Part shown: positions 35,984 through 54,243 of the stretch, in pieces | How positions within the stretch are numbered: position 1 is the stretch's first letter | Layout of the letters: each line of letters starts with the position of its first letter | Source of the DNA: Streptomyces radiopugnans | GTDB lineage: Bacteria; Actinomycetota; Actinomycetes; Streptomycetales; Streptomycetaceae | Length of the DNA: 64,000 nt | Direction: 5' to 3' | NCBI RefSeq assembly: GCF_900110735.1 | Contig: NZ_FOET01000017.1 | Location: 1 to 64,000 of the forward strand | The notes under the pieces: generated by a model | Seen by the model: the letters and a program-made list of their open reading frames with translations, nothing else | Told to the model about the DNA's origin: nothing | The model's database searches: none | Program-made: the position numbers and the translations under genes

Positions 35984-37056
35984 ACGCGCTCACCCGCCCC
36001 GTCCCGCGCGGCCTCAACCGCGGCCACGTCCGCCTCCGTGTCCGCCTCCGACGGCGACCCGTCGGCCCCGAAGCGCGCGGCGTACGCGGCGGATGCCTCC
36101 CGTACCCAGGCGCCGTCCTCGTGCGCCCCACGCCGGTGTGCGACGCGCTGCCGGGACCAGTGCGTGTCCTCGCCGAGCGCCGCGCGGTAGACGTCCCAGT
36201 CAACGGGGGTGAAGTCGTAGTGGCCGCGTTCCTCGTTCCAGCGGATCGCCGGGTCCGGGAGGGTGAGTCCGAGGCGTTCGGCCTGGGGGACGCAGCTGTC
36301 GACGAAGCGCTGGCGCAGCTCGTCGTTGGTGTGGCGCTTGATCCCCCAGGTGATGGCACGGCGGGAGACCGCGGCGCCGAGTGCCGCGGTGCGGTCGTCG
36401 GCACCGCCCGCCGCGGTGTCGGGCGGCCCGAACATCAGCGCCACGGCCGGCAGCCACCAGCGGTTCACCGCGTCCTGGGCCATCGCCTTCTGCTCCGGCG
36501 AGCCTTCGCACAGGGCACGCATGAGGTCGTACCCCTGCCGTACGTGGAAGGCCTCCTCCTGGCAGACGCGGCGCATCGCCCGGGCGTACGGTCCGTAGGA
36601 CGTGCGGCACAGGGGCATCTGGTTGACGACGGCGGCGCCGTCCGTCAGCCAGGCGATGGCGCCGGTGTCCGCCCACGTCAGCGCGGGGTGGTTGAACGTC
36701 GCCGAGGCCCGCTGCCGGCCCTGGTGCAGGGCGTCGAGCAGTTCGGCCCGGTCCACGCCCAGCGTCTCGGCGGCGGAGTAGAGGTACATCCCGTGCCCGG
36801 CCTCGTCCTGGACCTTGGCGATGAGCACCGACTTGCGGTGCAGGGAGGGGGCCCGGGTGAGCCAGGCGCCCTCCGGCTGCATACCGATGATCTCGGAGTG
36901 GGCGTGCTGCGCGATCTGGCGGATCAGCATCCGGCGGTAGCCCTCGGGCATCCAGTCGCGGGGCTCGATGGTCGCCCCCGAGGCGATGAGGCCGTCGAAG
37001 TGCGCGAGCAGCTCGTCCTGCGCGGCAGGCTCGGTGGCGGTCGGCTGCGCGCTCAT
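35980..37056 (-). CDS. antH: AntH, PaaA-like di-iron oxygenase catalytic subunit
   Basis: A 358-aa protein. ATG 37056 is chosen because the family homology begins at once; an open frame extends further but lacks homology. Di-iron ligands appear in the helices IAQHAHSEIIGMQPEG, AKVQDEAGHGMYLYSA (E-x-x-H) and RVCQEEAFHVRQGYDL (E...E-x-x-H). It is the catalytic subunit of the AntHIJKL monooxygenase that converts anthraniloyl-S-AntG to 3-aminosalicyloyl-S-AntG in antimycin biosynthesis, a Paa-type arene epoxidation with rearrangement. First gene of an eight-gene operon (to antO) reading away from antG. Confidence 0.92.
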   Translation of the reverse strand: MSAQPTATEPAAQDELLAHFDGLIASGATIEPRDWMPEGYRRMLIRQIAQHAHSEIIGMQPEGAWLTRAPSLHRKSVLIAKVQDEAGHGMYLYSAAETLGVDRAELLDALHQGRQRASATFNHPALTWADTGAIAWLTDGAAVVNQMPLCRTSYGPYARAMRRVCQEEAFHVRQGYDLMRALCEGSPEQKAMAQDAVNRWWLPAVALMFGPPDTAAGGADDRTAALGAAVSRRAITWGIKRHTNDELRQRFVDSCVPQAERLGLTLPDPAIRWNEERGHYDFTPVDWDVYRAALGEDTHWSRQRVAHRRGAHEDGAWVREASAAYAARFGADGSPSEADTEADVAAVEAARDGAGERV

Positions 37057-37393
37057 GCGCCGCCTCCGCGGCCGGTCTCCGCCACGGGGGGTACGCACCG
37101 GCCCCCGAACCGGACGTATGGCCTGGGCACTGGCATCACTCCTTCGGCACTCCTCGGGCTCGGGCACGCCCAGCGCGTCGCGGTACCCGTCCCACCGGGC
37201 GGGCGGCGCGCTCTCCCTCTCGGAAAGAGGCTCCGCACGGGGCCCGCTATCCCCACGCCGGGTGGCGGGCGCGCGTGACAAGGATCACGCCGGGCCGCGG
37301 GGATTGCCGCCCGCCGCGCGGGCCTCTTGTCCGGGTGACACGGGATCCATGAGGTCTGCTCGACGGCCACTGGCCGTGGCGGAAGGGGAAAGC
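37057..37393. promoter_or_regulatory. antH/antG divergent promoter region
   Basis: The 337-bp non-coding region separates the start of antH (minus) from antG (plus). In characterised antimycin clusters both units are activated by the sigma factor AntA, so AntA promoters are expected here. The two strands share a GGGGATWGCSG-like element (plus 37299-37309; minus 37254-37244), but I cannot show that it is a promoter part. Confidence 0.6.
37273..37290. promoter_or_regulatory. Crp-type palindrome in the antH/antG region
   Basis: Perfect inverted repeat GCGTGA-N6-TCACGC. GTGA-N6-TCAC is the half-site geometry of CRP/FNR-family regulators. It sits near the middle of the divergent region. Binding is inferred from the sequence only. 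Confidence 0.4.
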
Positions 37394-37639
37394 ATGAGCA
37401 CCATCAGGGAGTTGCTGGTCGAACTCACTGGTACCACGGAGTTCGCCGACGCCGAGCGGGTCGGTGACGACGTCGACCTCGCCGCGAGCGGCATCGACTC
37501 CGGCGACCTGGTGCGTCTCGTCCTGCTCGTCGAGCAGCGGCTCGGCGTGGAGATCACCGCCGACGACATGGAGAAGCTGCGCACGATCGCCGACTACGAG
37601 CGGTTCGTGGCCGAGCGTTCCGGCGCCGGCGGTGCGTGA
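37394..37639 (+). CDS. antG: AntG, acyl carrier protein for the aryl starter
   Basis: An 81-aa carrier protein from ATG 37394 behind GGAAGGGG. The phosphopantetheine Ser lies in AASGIDSGDLVRLVLLVEQR (DSG instead of DSL), with the following helices typical of ACPs. In the pathway AntF charges it with anthranilate, and the AntHIJKL oxygenase works on the carrier-bound ring. Its stop overlaps the antF start (TGATG). Confidence 0.9.
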   Translation: MSTIRELLVELTGTTEFADAERVGDDVDLAASGIDSGDLVRLVLLVEQRLGVEITADDMEKLRTIADYERFVAERSGAGGA

Positions 37640-39117
37640 TGTGGCTGACGCAGCTGCTGGAACGCAACCGACAGTGCCGGCCCGACCGGTTGGCGCTGGT
37701 CGACGAGCAGCGCCGGATCACCTGGTCGCAGTTCCATGACCGTACGCTCGAACTGGCGCGAGGGCTGGCCGATCTGGGCATCGGGCGCGGCGACCGCGTC
37801 GCGGTGCTGTCCAAGGACCGCGTCGAGGTCCTGGAGACCTACTTCGCGCTCGCCCGGCTCGGCGCGCTGTTCGTCCCACTGAACCACAGCCTGGCCGTGC
37901 CCGAGGTCGCCGGCATCGTCGAACGTGTCGGAGCGGTGGCCGTCCTCGGCGAGTCGGACCTGCTGGACCGGCACCTCGAGCTGCCGGCATCGGTGCGGAT
38001 CAGGACGGCGCTGGACGAGCCGGCGTTCAAGGCGCTGGGCGCCCCGGCCACCGAGCGTGACCTGCCCGAGGTGGCCGACACCGACCCGATCGCCGTGCTG
38101 CACACCTCCGCGACCACCGGGCAGGCCAAGGGCGTCACGGTCGACAGCGCCTCGTTCCGTGCCATCGCCCTGGGCTGGCTGGCCGTGGCGCGTCCCACCG
38201 ACGACATCGTCATGGTCAACTGCTGCCCCCTGTACCACGGCAGCATGGTGGTGTCCCTGACCTACCTGGCCGCCGGCGCCACCGTCGTGCTCATGCCCGG
38301 CTTCACCCCGCAGCGGGCGCTGGCCGCGGTGGAGGAACACCGCGCGACCCACATGTGGCTGGTCCCGCAGATGCTCCGCTTCATGCTCCAGGCCAAGGGC
38401 ACCGCACGCGCCGACCTGTCCTCGCTGCGGGAGATCCTCTACGGCGCCGCCCCCATGCCCCTGGACGTGTACGCCGAGGCCGTGGAGCGCCTCGGCTGCG
38501 GTTTCCGGCAGGTCTACGGCATGACGGAGGTCGGCGGGCCCTTCGTCACCCTCGGCCCCGACGAGCACCCGGCCCCCGGGGACGTCACCGCCCGCATCCC
38601 CTGCGGACGCGTCGTTCCCGGCATGTCCGCCCGCGCGGTCGACGAGGCCGGACGGGAACTGCCCCGCGGCGGGATCGGTGAGATCGTCGTGCGCGGACCG
38701 GGCGTGATGCAGGGTTACTGGAACGACCCCGAGGCCACGCGCGAGATCGTCCTCGACGGCTGGATCAGGACCGGTGACCTGGGATTCGTCGACGACGCAG
38801 GCCGCATCCACCTCGTGGACCGCACCAAGGACGTCATCATCCGGGCGGGCCAGAACGTGTATCCCTCGGAGATCGAACGCGCTCTCATGTCCCACCCGGC
38901 GGTCCGGGACACCGCGGTCGTCGGCATGCCCGACGACGACTACGGCGAGGTGCCTCTGGCGTACGTCGTCGCCGAGCCGGGCACGCGGGCCGCGGACCTG
39001 CTCGCGCACGTCGGGCAGCAGCTCGCGCCCTACAAGCGCCCGCGGCGGGTGGAGTTCATCGAGCAGGTGCCCCGCAATCCCGCCGGAAAAATCGTCAAGA
39101 AGCTGCTGCGGGCCTGA
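37639..39117 (+). CDS. antF: AntF, aryl (anthranilate) AMP ligase
   Basis: A 492-aa ANL-family ligase from ATG 37639. Motifs are the P-loop LHTSATTGQAKG (~155; an unusual SATTGQAKG form of SGTTGxPKG), FRQVYGMTEVGG, a GWIRTGDLGFVDD hinge region and the catalytic Lys in PAGKIVKKLL. It should adenylate anthranilate with ATP and transfer it to AntG. Substrate identity comes from the known pathway, not from the sequence. Confidence 0.9.
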   Translation: MWLTQLLERNRQCRPDRLALVDEQRRITWSQFHDRTLELARGLADLGIGRGDRVAVLSKDRVEVLETYFALARLGALFVPLNHSLAVPEVAGIVERVGAVAVLGESDLLDRHLELPASVRIRTALDEPAFKALGAPATERDLPEVADTDPIAVLHTSATTGQAKGVTVDSASFRAIALGWLAVARPTDDIVMVNCCPLYHGSMVVSLTYLAAGATVVLMPGFTPQRALAAVEEHRATHMWLVPQMLRFMLQAKGTARADLSSLREILYGAAPMPLDVYAEAVERLGCGFRQVYGMTEVGGPFVTLGPDEHPAPGDVTARIPCGRVVPGMSARAVDEAGRELPRGGIGEIVVRGPGVMQGYWNDPEATREIVLDGWIRTGDLGFVDDAGRIHLVDRTKDVIIRAGQNVYPSEIERALMSHPAVRDTAVVGMPDDDYGEVPLAYVVAEPGTRAADLLAHVGQQLAPYKRPRRVEFIEQVPRNPAGKIVKKLLRA

Positions 39118-39120
39118 CGG

Positions 39121-39870
39121 GTGCGCCCGCGGCAGTACCCGCCTCCGACGGCCGGCCGTCTTCCGGAGGTGTTCCCCGGCGCGGCGGCCGGCCCGTACGG
39201 CGAGGTGGCCGCCCGGCTGTTCCCGCCGCGACCCGCGTGGGCGTCGGCCGGGCTCGGGCTGGGCCTCGCCGTCGTCTCGGACCCCCGGGCCGTCCCCGCC
39301 GGACCCGCCGAGGAGGCCGCGGCCGCGGCGATGCCGCCGCGGCGCCGGCTGGAGTTCCTGGCCGGCCGGCTCGCGGCACGGCGCGCGCTGCGCGCGGTGG
39401 GGCTGGAGTGCGGGCAGATCCCGCGGGCGGGCCGCCTGCCGAGGTTCCCGCCGGGGCGGGCGGCGTCGATCGCGCACAGCGCGGGCGTCGCGGTGGCCGT
39501 GGCCCGGGCGCCGGGCCGGGACCTCCCCCTCGGCTGCGATCTGGAACTGCGCCCCCTGCCCGCCGAGGCGGTGCGGCTGGTGCTGCGCGACGACGAGGAG
39601 GCGCTGCTGCACGCTCCCCCGTCCGGGACGGCGCCGTGGTCCGTGACGTCGCTGTTCTCGGCGAAGGAGGCCGCGTGGAAAGCCCTGCACACCGGGCCGC
39701 GGGCGCTGCCGGACGGCATGCTGAGGAGCCTGCGCGACCTGCGGGCGCAGCCGCTCGCCCAGGGGCTCCGGATCGAGACGCGGACGAACCCGGCCTTCGC
39801 CGTGCACGTCGAGGCGGTGGCGGTCGGCGCGGGCGTGTTCAGCACGGTCCTCGGCTGGGCCGGCCGCTGA
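39121..39870 (+). CDS. antQ: AntQ, Sfp-type 4'-phosphopantetheinyl transferase
   Basis: A 249-aa protein from GTG 39121, three bases after the antF stop; no strong ribosome-binding site precedes it, so coupling to antF is likely. Sfp/EntD motifs are ASIAHSAGVAVAVARA, LGCDLELRPLP (Mg2+-binding Asp/Glu) and VTSLFSAKEAAWKALHTG. It transfers phosphopantetheine from CoA to carrier domains of AntC, AntD and AntG. Its presence distinguishes longer cluster forms from the 15-gene short form. Confidence 0.9.
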   Translation: MRPRQYPPPTAGRLPEVFPGAAAGPYGEVAARLFPPRPAWASAGLGLGLAVVSDPRAVPAGPAEEAAAAAMPPRRRLEFLAGRLAARRALRAVGLECGQIPRAGRLPRFPPGRAASIAHSAGVAVAVARAPGRDLPLGCDLELRPLPAEAVRLVLRDDEEALLHAPPSGTAPWSVTSLFSAKEAAWKALHTGPRALPDGMLRSLRDLRAQPLAQGLRIETRTNPAFAVHVEAVAVGAGVFSTVLGWAGR

Positions 39871-39881
39871 CCGACGGCCAC

Positions 39882-39942
39882 TGAGGCGACGGTGGCCCCT
39901 GCCCCGCGCGTCGAGCGCGGGGCAGGGGCCACCGTCACCTCA
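39882..39942. terminator. bidirectional hairpin terminator between antQ and antE
   Basis: A perfect 22-bp stem (39888-39909 with 39915-39936) and a 5-nt loop GTCGA lie between converging antQ and antE. The stem extends outward to 39882/39942 with one mismatch, so it includes the antE stop codon. No U-tract, as is common in Streptomyces. Confidence 0.85.
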
Positions 39943-41175
39943 CGCCCGTGCGTTGACCAGGACCGCCATGTTACCCGCCGGGTGACGGTTGTCGTGGACG
40001 AGCTGGTGCGCCAGGCCGATCTCCTCGAAGCCGAACGTCCGCGACAGGCACGGGTCGACGAAGCCCCGGTCGATCAGCCGGGTCACCTCGCGGGCCTCAC
40101 GGGCGCTGGCCACGTGCGATCCCTGCAGCCGCTTCTGCCGCATCCACAGGAAACGCAGGTCCACGTCGCCGTTGTAGCCGGTGGTCCCGCCGCAGATGAC
40201 GACCATGCCCCCGTTGGCGCACAGGTACATGGACGTGGGGATGGTGTCGGCGCCGGAGTGCTCCAGCACGATCCGCGGACCGCGGCGCTCGCCGAGCACC
40301 TCCCAAAAACGCCGCCCGAAGGCGCGCGCACCGGCCAGCCAGCGGGCCATCGCCGCCTCGTCGGAAGTGTCCGGCATCCTGCCCCAGTGGTCGAACTCGC
40401 GCCGGTCGATCCATCCCCGGGCGCCGAGCTTCATGCAGAACTCCCCGCGCTCCTCGCCGGAGACGACGGCGACGGGGATGCCGCCGACGTGTCGCACGAG
40501 CTGAATGGCGATGCTGCCCAGGCCGCCGGCCCCGCCCCAGATCAGCACCGGGTCGCCCGGCCGGACCGTGTGCGGCTCCCAGCCGAAGAGCTGGCGGTAG
40601 GCGGTGGCCGCCGTCGCCATGTAGCAGGCGGACTCCGCCCAGGAGAGGCGGGCGGGCTTCGGGTGGCACATGTAGTCGTCGACAACCGCGAACTGCGCGA
40701 AGGAGCCGTAGTTCTCCTCGTACCCCCACACGCGCTGGGTGGTGGAGAAGGCCGGGTCGGCGCCGAGGCGGATGTCCTCGGCCGACTCGTCCCACCGGCT
40801 GGCCAGCACGACGACCTCGTCGCCCAGCCGGACGTCCCGCACCCCCTCGCCGACGGCCCACACGATGCCGGACAGGTCGGAGCCGCCGATGTGGAAATCC
40901 TCGGTGGCGCCGGCCTTCTGCCGGGCGGCTATCACGTCGAGTGGATGTCCCAGGGCGGCCCAGACGTTGTTGTAGTTGACTCCGGCCGCCATCACCTTGA
41001 CGAGCACCTGCCCGCGCCCGACGGGGGGTACGTCGACCACTTCGGTGCGGAAGGCGTCGATGGGCCGCCCGTAGCGCTCGCGGCGGATCAGCGAGGCGTA
41101 CATCTTCTTCGGCACCGTGCCCATCTCGGGCGCGTCACCGAGTTCGTAGAGGTCCTGGGTGGTGGTCGCGGTCAC
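39940..41175 (-). CDS. antE: AntE, crotonyl-CoA carboxylase/reductase homologue
   Basis: A 411-aa MDR-family enzyme from GTG 41175 with CAGGAG upstream. It shows GRGQVLVKVMAAGVNYNNVW, FHIGGSDLSGIVWAVGEG, the nucleotide-binding VLIWGGAGGLGSIAIQLVRH and RLQGSHVASAREA. It lacks structural zinc motifs, as CCRs do. The enzyme reductively carboxylates enoyl-CoA with NADPH and CO2 to alkylmalonyl-CoA and supplies varied C7 alkyl chains for AntD. It follows antD by 66 bp in the antCDE unit. Confidence 0.92.
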   Translation of the reverse strand: MTATTTQDLYELGDAPEMGTVPKKMYASLIRRERYGRPIDAFRTEVVDVPPVGRGQVLVKVMAAGVNYNNVWAALGHPLDVIAARQKAGATEDFHIGGSDLSGIVWAVGEGVRDVRLGDEVVVLASRWDESAEDIRLGADPAFSTTQRVWGYEENYGSFAQFAVVDDYMCHPKPARLSWAESACYMATAATAYRQLFGWEPHTVRPGDPVLIWGGAGGLGSIAIQLVRHVGGIPVAVVSGEERGEFCMKLGARGWIDRREFDHWGRMPDTSDEAAMARWLAGARAFGRRFWEVLGERRGPRIVLEHSGADTIPTSMYLCANGGMVVICGGTTGYNGDVDLRFLWMRQKRLQGSHVASAREAREVTRLIDRGFVDPCLSRTFGFEEIGLAHQLVHDNRHPAGNMAVLVNARA

Positions 41176-41241
41176 ATGGGGCTCCTGGACGGTCGAGTCC
41201 CGCTCGGGACGGGGAGGCGGACAGGGGCGGGGGCCGGTCGG

Positions 41242-44200
41242 TCAGTGGGGCGCCTCGCGCAGCGCCTTGGCGACCGTGGCGCCGATCAGCGCGATGGGCT
41301 CGGGTTCGGTCATCTCGTAGTGCCCGCACGGCACTCGGTGGTCGTGCAGGGTCCCCTCGACGTGGGGCCGCCAGCCCTCGATCTTGTCGGGCAGTACGGC
41401 CAGGTCGCCGGGGAAGTCGGTGGCCTCCTCCCGGGCGGCGCTGAAGAACAGCACATCGCCGCGGAAGACGCCGGGCGCGAACTGGGGTGCGATGCGCAGG
41501 TTGTTGCGCATGACCGCGGCGATGGCCTCGGCCTCGGCCCGGGTGACCGGCGAACTCGTCGGATCGGCCGCCAGGCCGGCGTCGACGCGGGCGAGGACGG
41601 CCGTCACGTCCGGCACGTCGGCCGCTCCCCGTTCGGCGGGAAGGCCGGCCACCCTCGCCAGCAGGGACGCCACCTGCCGTTCGACCGCCGCGGCGTCGTA
41701 CTCCGTACCGTACGGCCGGGGGGCGTCCAGCATGGCCAGCAGTTCCACCCGCTCGCCCCGCTCCTGCAGGGCGCAGGCCATCGCGTGCGCCACGAAACCG
41801 CCGTAGGACCAGCCCAACAGCCGGTAGGGGCCGTGCGGTCGCACCTCGCGGACGAGGTCGACGTAGGAGGCGACCATGGACGCCGCGTCCGGCGCGGGCG
41901 GCCGGATGCCGTCGAGGCCGGCGGCCTGGATGCCGTAGACCGGCTGGTCGCCGCCGAGGTGGGGCAGCAGTCCCGTGTAGCGCCAGGACACGCCCGCCCC
42001 GGGATGGACGCAGAACAAAGGTGCGGCCTCACCCTGGGTCCGCAGCGGCAGAAGCGGGGCCAGGGCGTTCCTGCCGCCGCTCGGCTCCTGCGCTCCGGTG
42101 TCGTCGGCCGCCGCCAGGAGCCCGGCCACGGTGGGCGCGGCCAGCAGGGCCGCGGCGGGCACGTCGAGCACGTCGGCCTGACGCAGCCGGCCCGCCAGCA
42201 GGACGGCGCGCATCGAGTCGCCGCCCAGGTCGAAGAAGTTGTCGTGGACGCCGATGCCGCCGATGCCGAGGGTCTCCTCCCACAGGCGGGTCACGGCCTG
42301 TTCGCGTTCGGTGCGCGGGGGCACGTGTTCGGTCGTCAGGCGGGGCCGCGGGCCGAGGGCCGGCTCGGCGTCCGCCGCGGTCCCGGTGTCCGGCGCGCCG
42401 GGGTCCGTGCGGGCGCCGGGGGCGTCGATCCAGTGGCGGTGCCGTTCGAAGGCGTAAGCGGGCAGCGGCGCGCGCCGGGGCGTGCCCGGCACCTCGGGGA
42501 GCGCGGTGCCCACGCCCGCGCTCCACAGCCGACCCAGTGCCTCGGCCAGGACGAACCCGTCGTCGGCGTCGGCCTTGGCGTGTCGCATGGTGGTCACCGT
42601 CACCGGCGCGTGCTCCGCGAGCTGGGCGGCGGCCAGCTTGGTCAGGGTGTCGCCCGGCCCGATCTCCACCAGGACGGGACGGCGCTCCCACAGGGCGGTG
42701 ACGCCGTCGGCGAAGCGCACGGTGTCGCGGGTGTGGTCGATCCAGTGCTGGACCGAGGTCGCCTGCGCGTCGGTGATCCAGGTGCCGGTGACGTTGGTGA
42801 CGAACGGGATCCGCGGCGGGCGCAAGGTGACGCCGCGCAGGTGCTTCTCGTACGTCTCCAGCACCGGGTCCAGGACGTGGGAGTGGGCGGCGACCGGTAT
42901 GCGCAGCCGGCGGAACGGGACACCCCGCCGGGTGAGTTCGGCCTCGAAGCGCGTGACGGCGTCGTCGTGCCCGGCGACGGTGCAGGCGGCGGGGCCGTTC
43001 ACCGCGGCGAGGGACAGCTCCTCGTCGAGCAGCGGCAGCACCTCCTCCACGGGCGCCGCCACCCCGACGGTCGCCCCGCCCGCGGAGCTGATGAGCCGGA
43101 GGCGTTCGGTGACCAGGGGCAGCATCTCACCGAGGTCGATCACTCCGGCCAGGCAGGCGGCCGTGTACTCGCCGAGCGAGTGGCCGATGAGCGCGTCCGG
43201 GCGCACCCCCGCCGCCATGAGAGTGCGGGCGAGGGCGTACTCGGTGACCACCAGGGCGAGGAACGTGTTCGTGCTGTCGGCCTGCCGCCGCTCGAACAGG
43301 GCATCGCGCAGGTCGGCGCCGAGGACGGGGCGCAGGATGCGCGCGCACTCGTCGACGGTGTCGCGGTAGACGTCGTGCTCGCGGTAGAGCTCCGCGCCCA
43401 TGCCGGGGTACTGCGTGCCGCCGCCCGGCAGCAGGAACGCCACCCGGGCGGGCTCGTCCGGAAGGGGCGGCGTGCCGGGCACGGCGCCGCGCAGCGCGGA
43501 CAGGGCCTCCTCGCGGGAGGCGGCGGTCACGGCCAGGCGGTGGCGCAGCGCGGGCCGGTCGGCGCGCAGGGAGTGCGCGACGTCGTCCAGGCGCAGTTCC
43601 GGTCGCCTTTCGAGGTGACGGGCGAGGACCTCGGCCTGGCCGCGCAGGGCGCCGGCCGTACGCGCGGACAGGGGCAGCACCAGGCGGCGGCCGTCCGCGG
43701 GTGGGCGGGGCGGGGCGGGCGCGGTGGGCGGCGCCTCCTCCAGGACGACGTGGGCGTTGGTGCCGCCGATGCCGAAGGCACTGACCGCGGCCCGCCGGGG
43801 GTGTCCGCCCGCGGGCCAGTCCTCCAGGGTGGTGGGGACCCGGAACGGGCCGGCGGCGAAGTCGATGTGCGGGTTGGGCCGTTCGAAGTGCAGACTCGGC
43901 GGGATCCGCCGGTGCTCCAGGGCCAGGACGGCCTTGATGAGCCCGGCGATGCCGGCGGCCGCTCCGAGGTGGCCGATGTTGGTCTTCACGGAACCGAGGG
44001 CGCAGTAGCCGCGGCGCCGCGTGGACTGCCGGAAGGCCTCGGTGAGCGCGGCGACCTCGATCGGGTCCCCCAGGCGCGTGGCGGTGCCGTGCGCCTCGAC
44101 CAGGCCGATGGTGCCGGCGTCCGTCATCGCCTGGGCCTGCGCCGCGAGGATGACCTCGGTCTGGCCGGCGGCACTGGGCGCGCTGAAGCCCACCTTGCGG

Positions 44201-45049
44201 CGTCCGTCGTTGTTGACGGAGCTGCCCCGGATGACGGCGCGGATGCGGTCGCCGTCGGCGAGGGCGTCCTCCAGCCGTTTGAGGACGACGGCGCCGACGC
44301 CGTCGCCGGAGGAGGTGCCGGCCGCGTCCTCGGCGAACGCCCGGCAGTGCCCGTCGGGCGAGAAGGGGCCGCCGGGCACGTAGCGGTAGCCGAGCAGCGC
44401 CGAGGGGTTGACGGAGACGGCGGCGGCGAGCGCGGTGTCGCACCGGTAGTCGAGCAGGTCCTGGCAGGCGGTGTGCACGGCGACGAGTGCGGTGGAACAG
44501 GCCGTCTGCAGCGACAGACTCGGGCCGGTCAGCCCCAGCTCGTAGGAGACGCGGGTGGCGAGCGTGCCCAGGGAGTTGGCGGTGGCCGCGTGCACGAGCT
44601 CCACCGATCCGGGCTGCCCGGCGTACCGCGGATGGACGTGAGCCGGGTAGTAGCGGCTGTCGCCACTGCCCGCGTACACGCCGAACGTACCGGTCGCGGC
44701 GCCGGAGCCGAGGACCGCGGCGTCCTCCAGTGCGTGGTACGCCGTCTCCAGCAGCAGCCGCTGCTGGGGGTCGATGACGGCCGCCTCGGCGGGGCTGTAG
44801 CCGAAGAACCCGGAGTCGAAGCGGTCGATTCCCTCGATGACCGACGCCATGCGGACCAGCGTGGGGTCGTCGAGGTCGCGCTCGGCTCCGCCGGCGGCCA
44901 GGAACTCCTCGTCGGTGACGGGCCGCACCGACTCGCGTCCGGCGGCCAGGTTGTCCCAGAACGCGTCCAGGTCGTCCGCGCCGGGGAAGCGGCCCGCCAT
45001 GCCGATCACGGCGACGACCGGGGCCTGCTCGTCCTGCGGTTGGGGGGTC

Positions 45050-45057
<8 letters not shown>
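41242..45057 (-). CDS. antD: AntD, PKS module KS-AT-ACP-TE
   Basis: A 1271-aa protein from ATG 45057, overlapping the antC stop by 8 bp. KS ~12-430 has the active Cys in LSLQTACSTALVAVHTAC (~187), His in EAHGTATRLGDPIE and NIGHLGAAAG. AT ~540-840 has GHSLGEYTAACLAG (~627), and at the specificity position IPVAAHSHVLD, neither HAFH (malonyl) nor YASH (methylmalonyl). ACP ~915-985 has FFDLGGDSMRA. TE ~1010-1271 has LFCVHPGAGVSW, GWSYGGFVAHA (~1083) and GHYEM. It extends the AntC chain once with alkylmalonyl-CoA and the TE closes the nine-membered dilactone. No KR/DH/ER is present; AntM supplies the reduction. Confidence 0.93.
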
Positions 45058-53812
<8,755 letters not shown>

Positions 53813-54023
53813 GGCACAACCCTCACGTGGCAAGTCGTGATGTCCCGGCCGGGACGGCCCGGCCGGGCGGACAGGGGTGCGGCCTCGGCCCACGGAGCGG
53901 GGAAGGGGGGCGCACACCGGGAGCGTGGGGTCGGCACGGCCCCACCGCCGGTCCTGCAAGTGCCCCCAGGGTGCGACGAGGGGCCGAAGCCGATCAAGCC
54001 CGGACCGGTCCCGCGCCGGGAAT

Positions 54024-54039
54024 TCAGGTATTTCCCTGA
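54024..54039 (+). promoter_or_regulatory. candidate PAS-LuxR box 1 (antC/antB region)
   Basis: TCAGGTATTTCCCTGA matches the PimM-type consensus CTVGGGAWWTCCCBAG at about 11 of 16 positions. It is also the core of a perfect TTCAGG-N6-CCTGAA inverted repeat (54023-54040). It lies in the 431-bp non-coding region between antC (minus) and antB (plus). Confidence 0.45.
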
Positions 54040-54078
54040 AGAACGCGAGGACCGGGATAGCGGCGATACCGGCAGACT

Positions 54079-54094
54079 TCAAGGAATTCCCGCG
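54079..54094 (+). promoter_or_regulatory. candidate PAS-LuxR box 2 (antC/antB region)
   Basis: TCAAGGAATTCCCGCG matches CTVGGGAWWTCCCBAG at about 12 of 16 positions, including the whole GGAWWTCCC core. It lies 150 bp upstream of antB. In a studied antimycin cluster a PAS-LuxR protein (FscRI) activates antBA and antCDE, so sites are expected in exactly this region. Confidence 0.55.
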
Positions 54095-54243
54095 ACTTTC
54101 GTCCGACCCTCTGCCTCGGGTGGATTCACCGGCCCCCGGCGTTGCACTCTCGAACGGGCGTCGGGCGCTCGAGCCCCGGCAGTGACGATGTTTCACCACC
54201 CCCTGAAGCGGAAAATGAGATCGAAGGAAAGAAGGCTGGCGGT

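Noticed and set aside
33123..37056. Phenylacetate degradation (paaABCDE) or tropone biosynthesis
   Set aside because: The Paa-like genes are followed by SDR, tryptophan dioxygenase and AntO-like genes, and faced by a carrier protein and aryl ligase. PaaZ, PaaG and PaaK are absent. The order is that of antHIJKLMNO.
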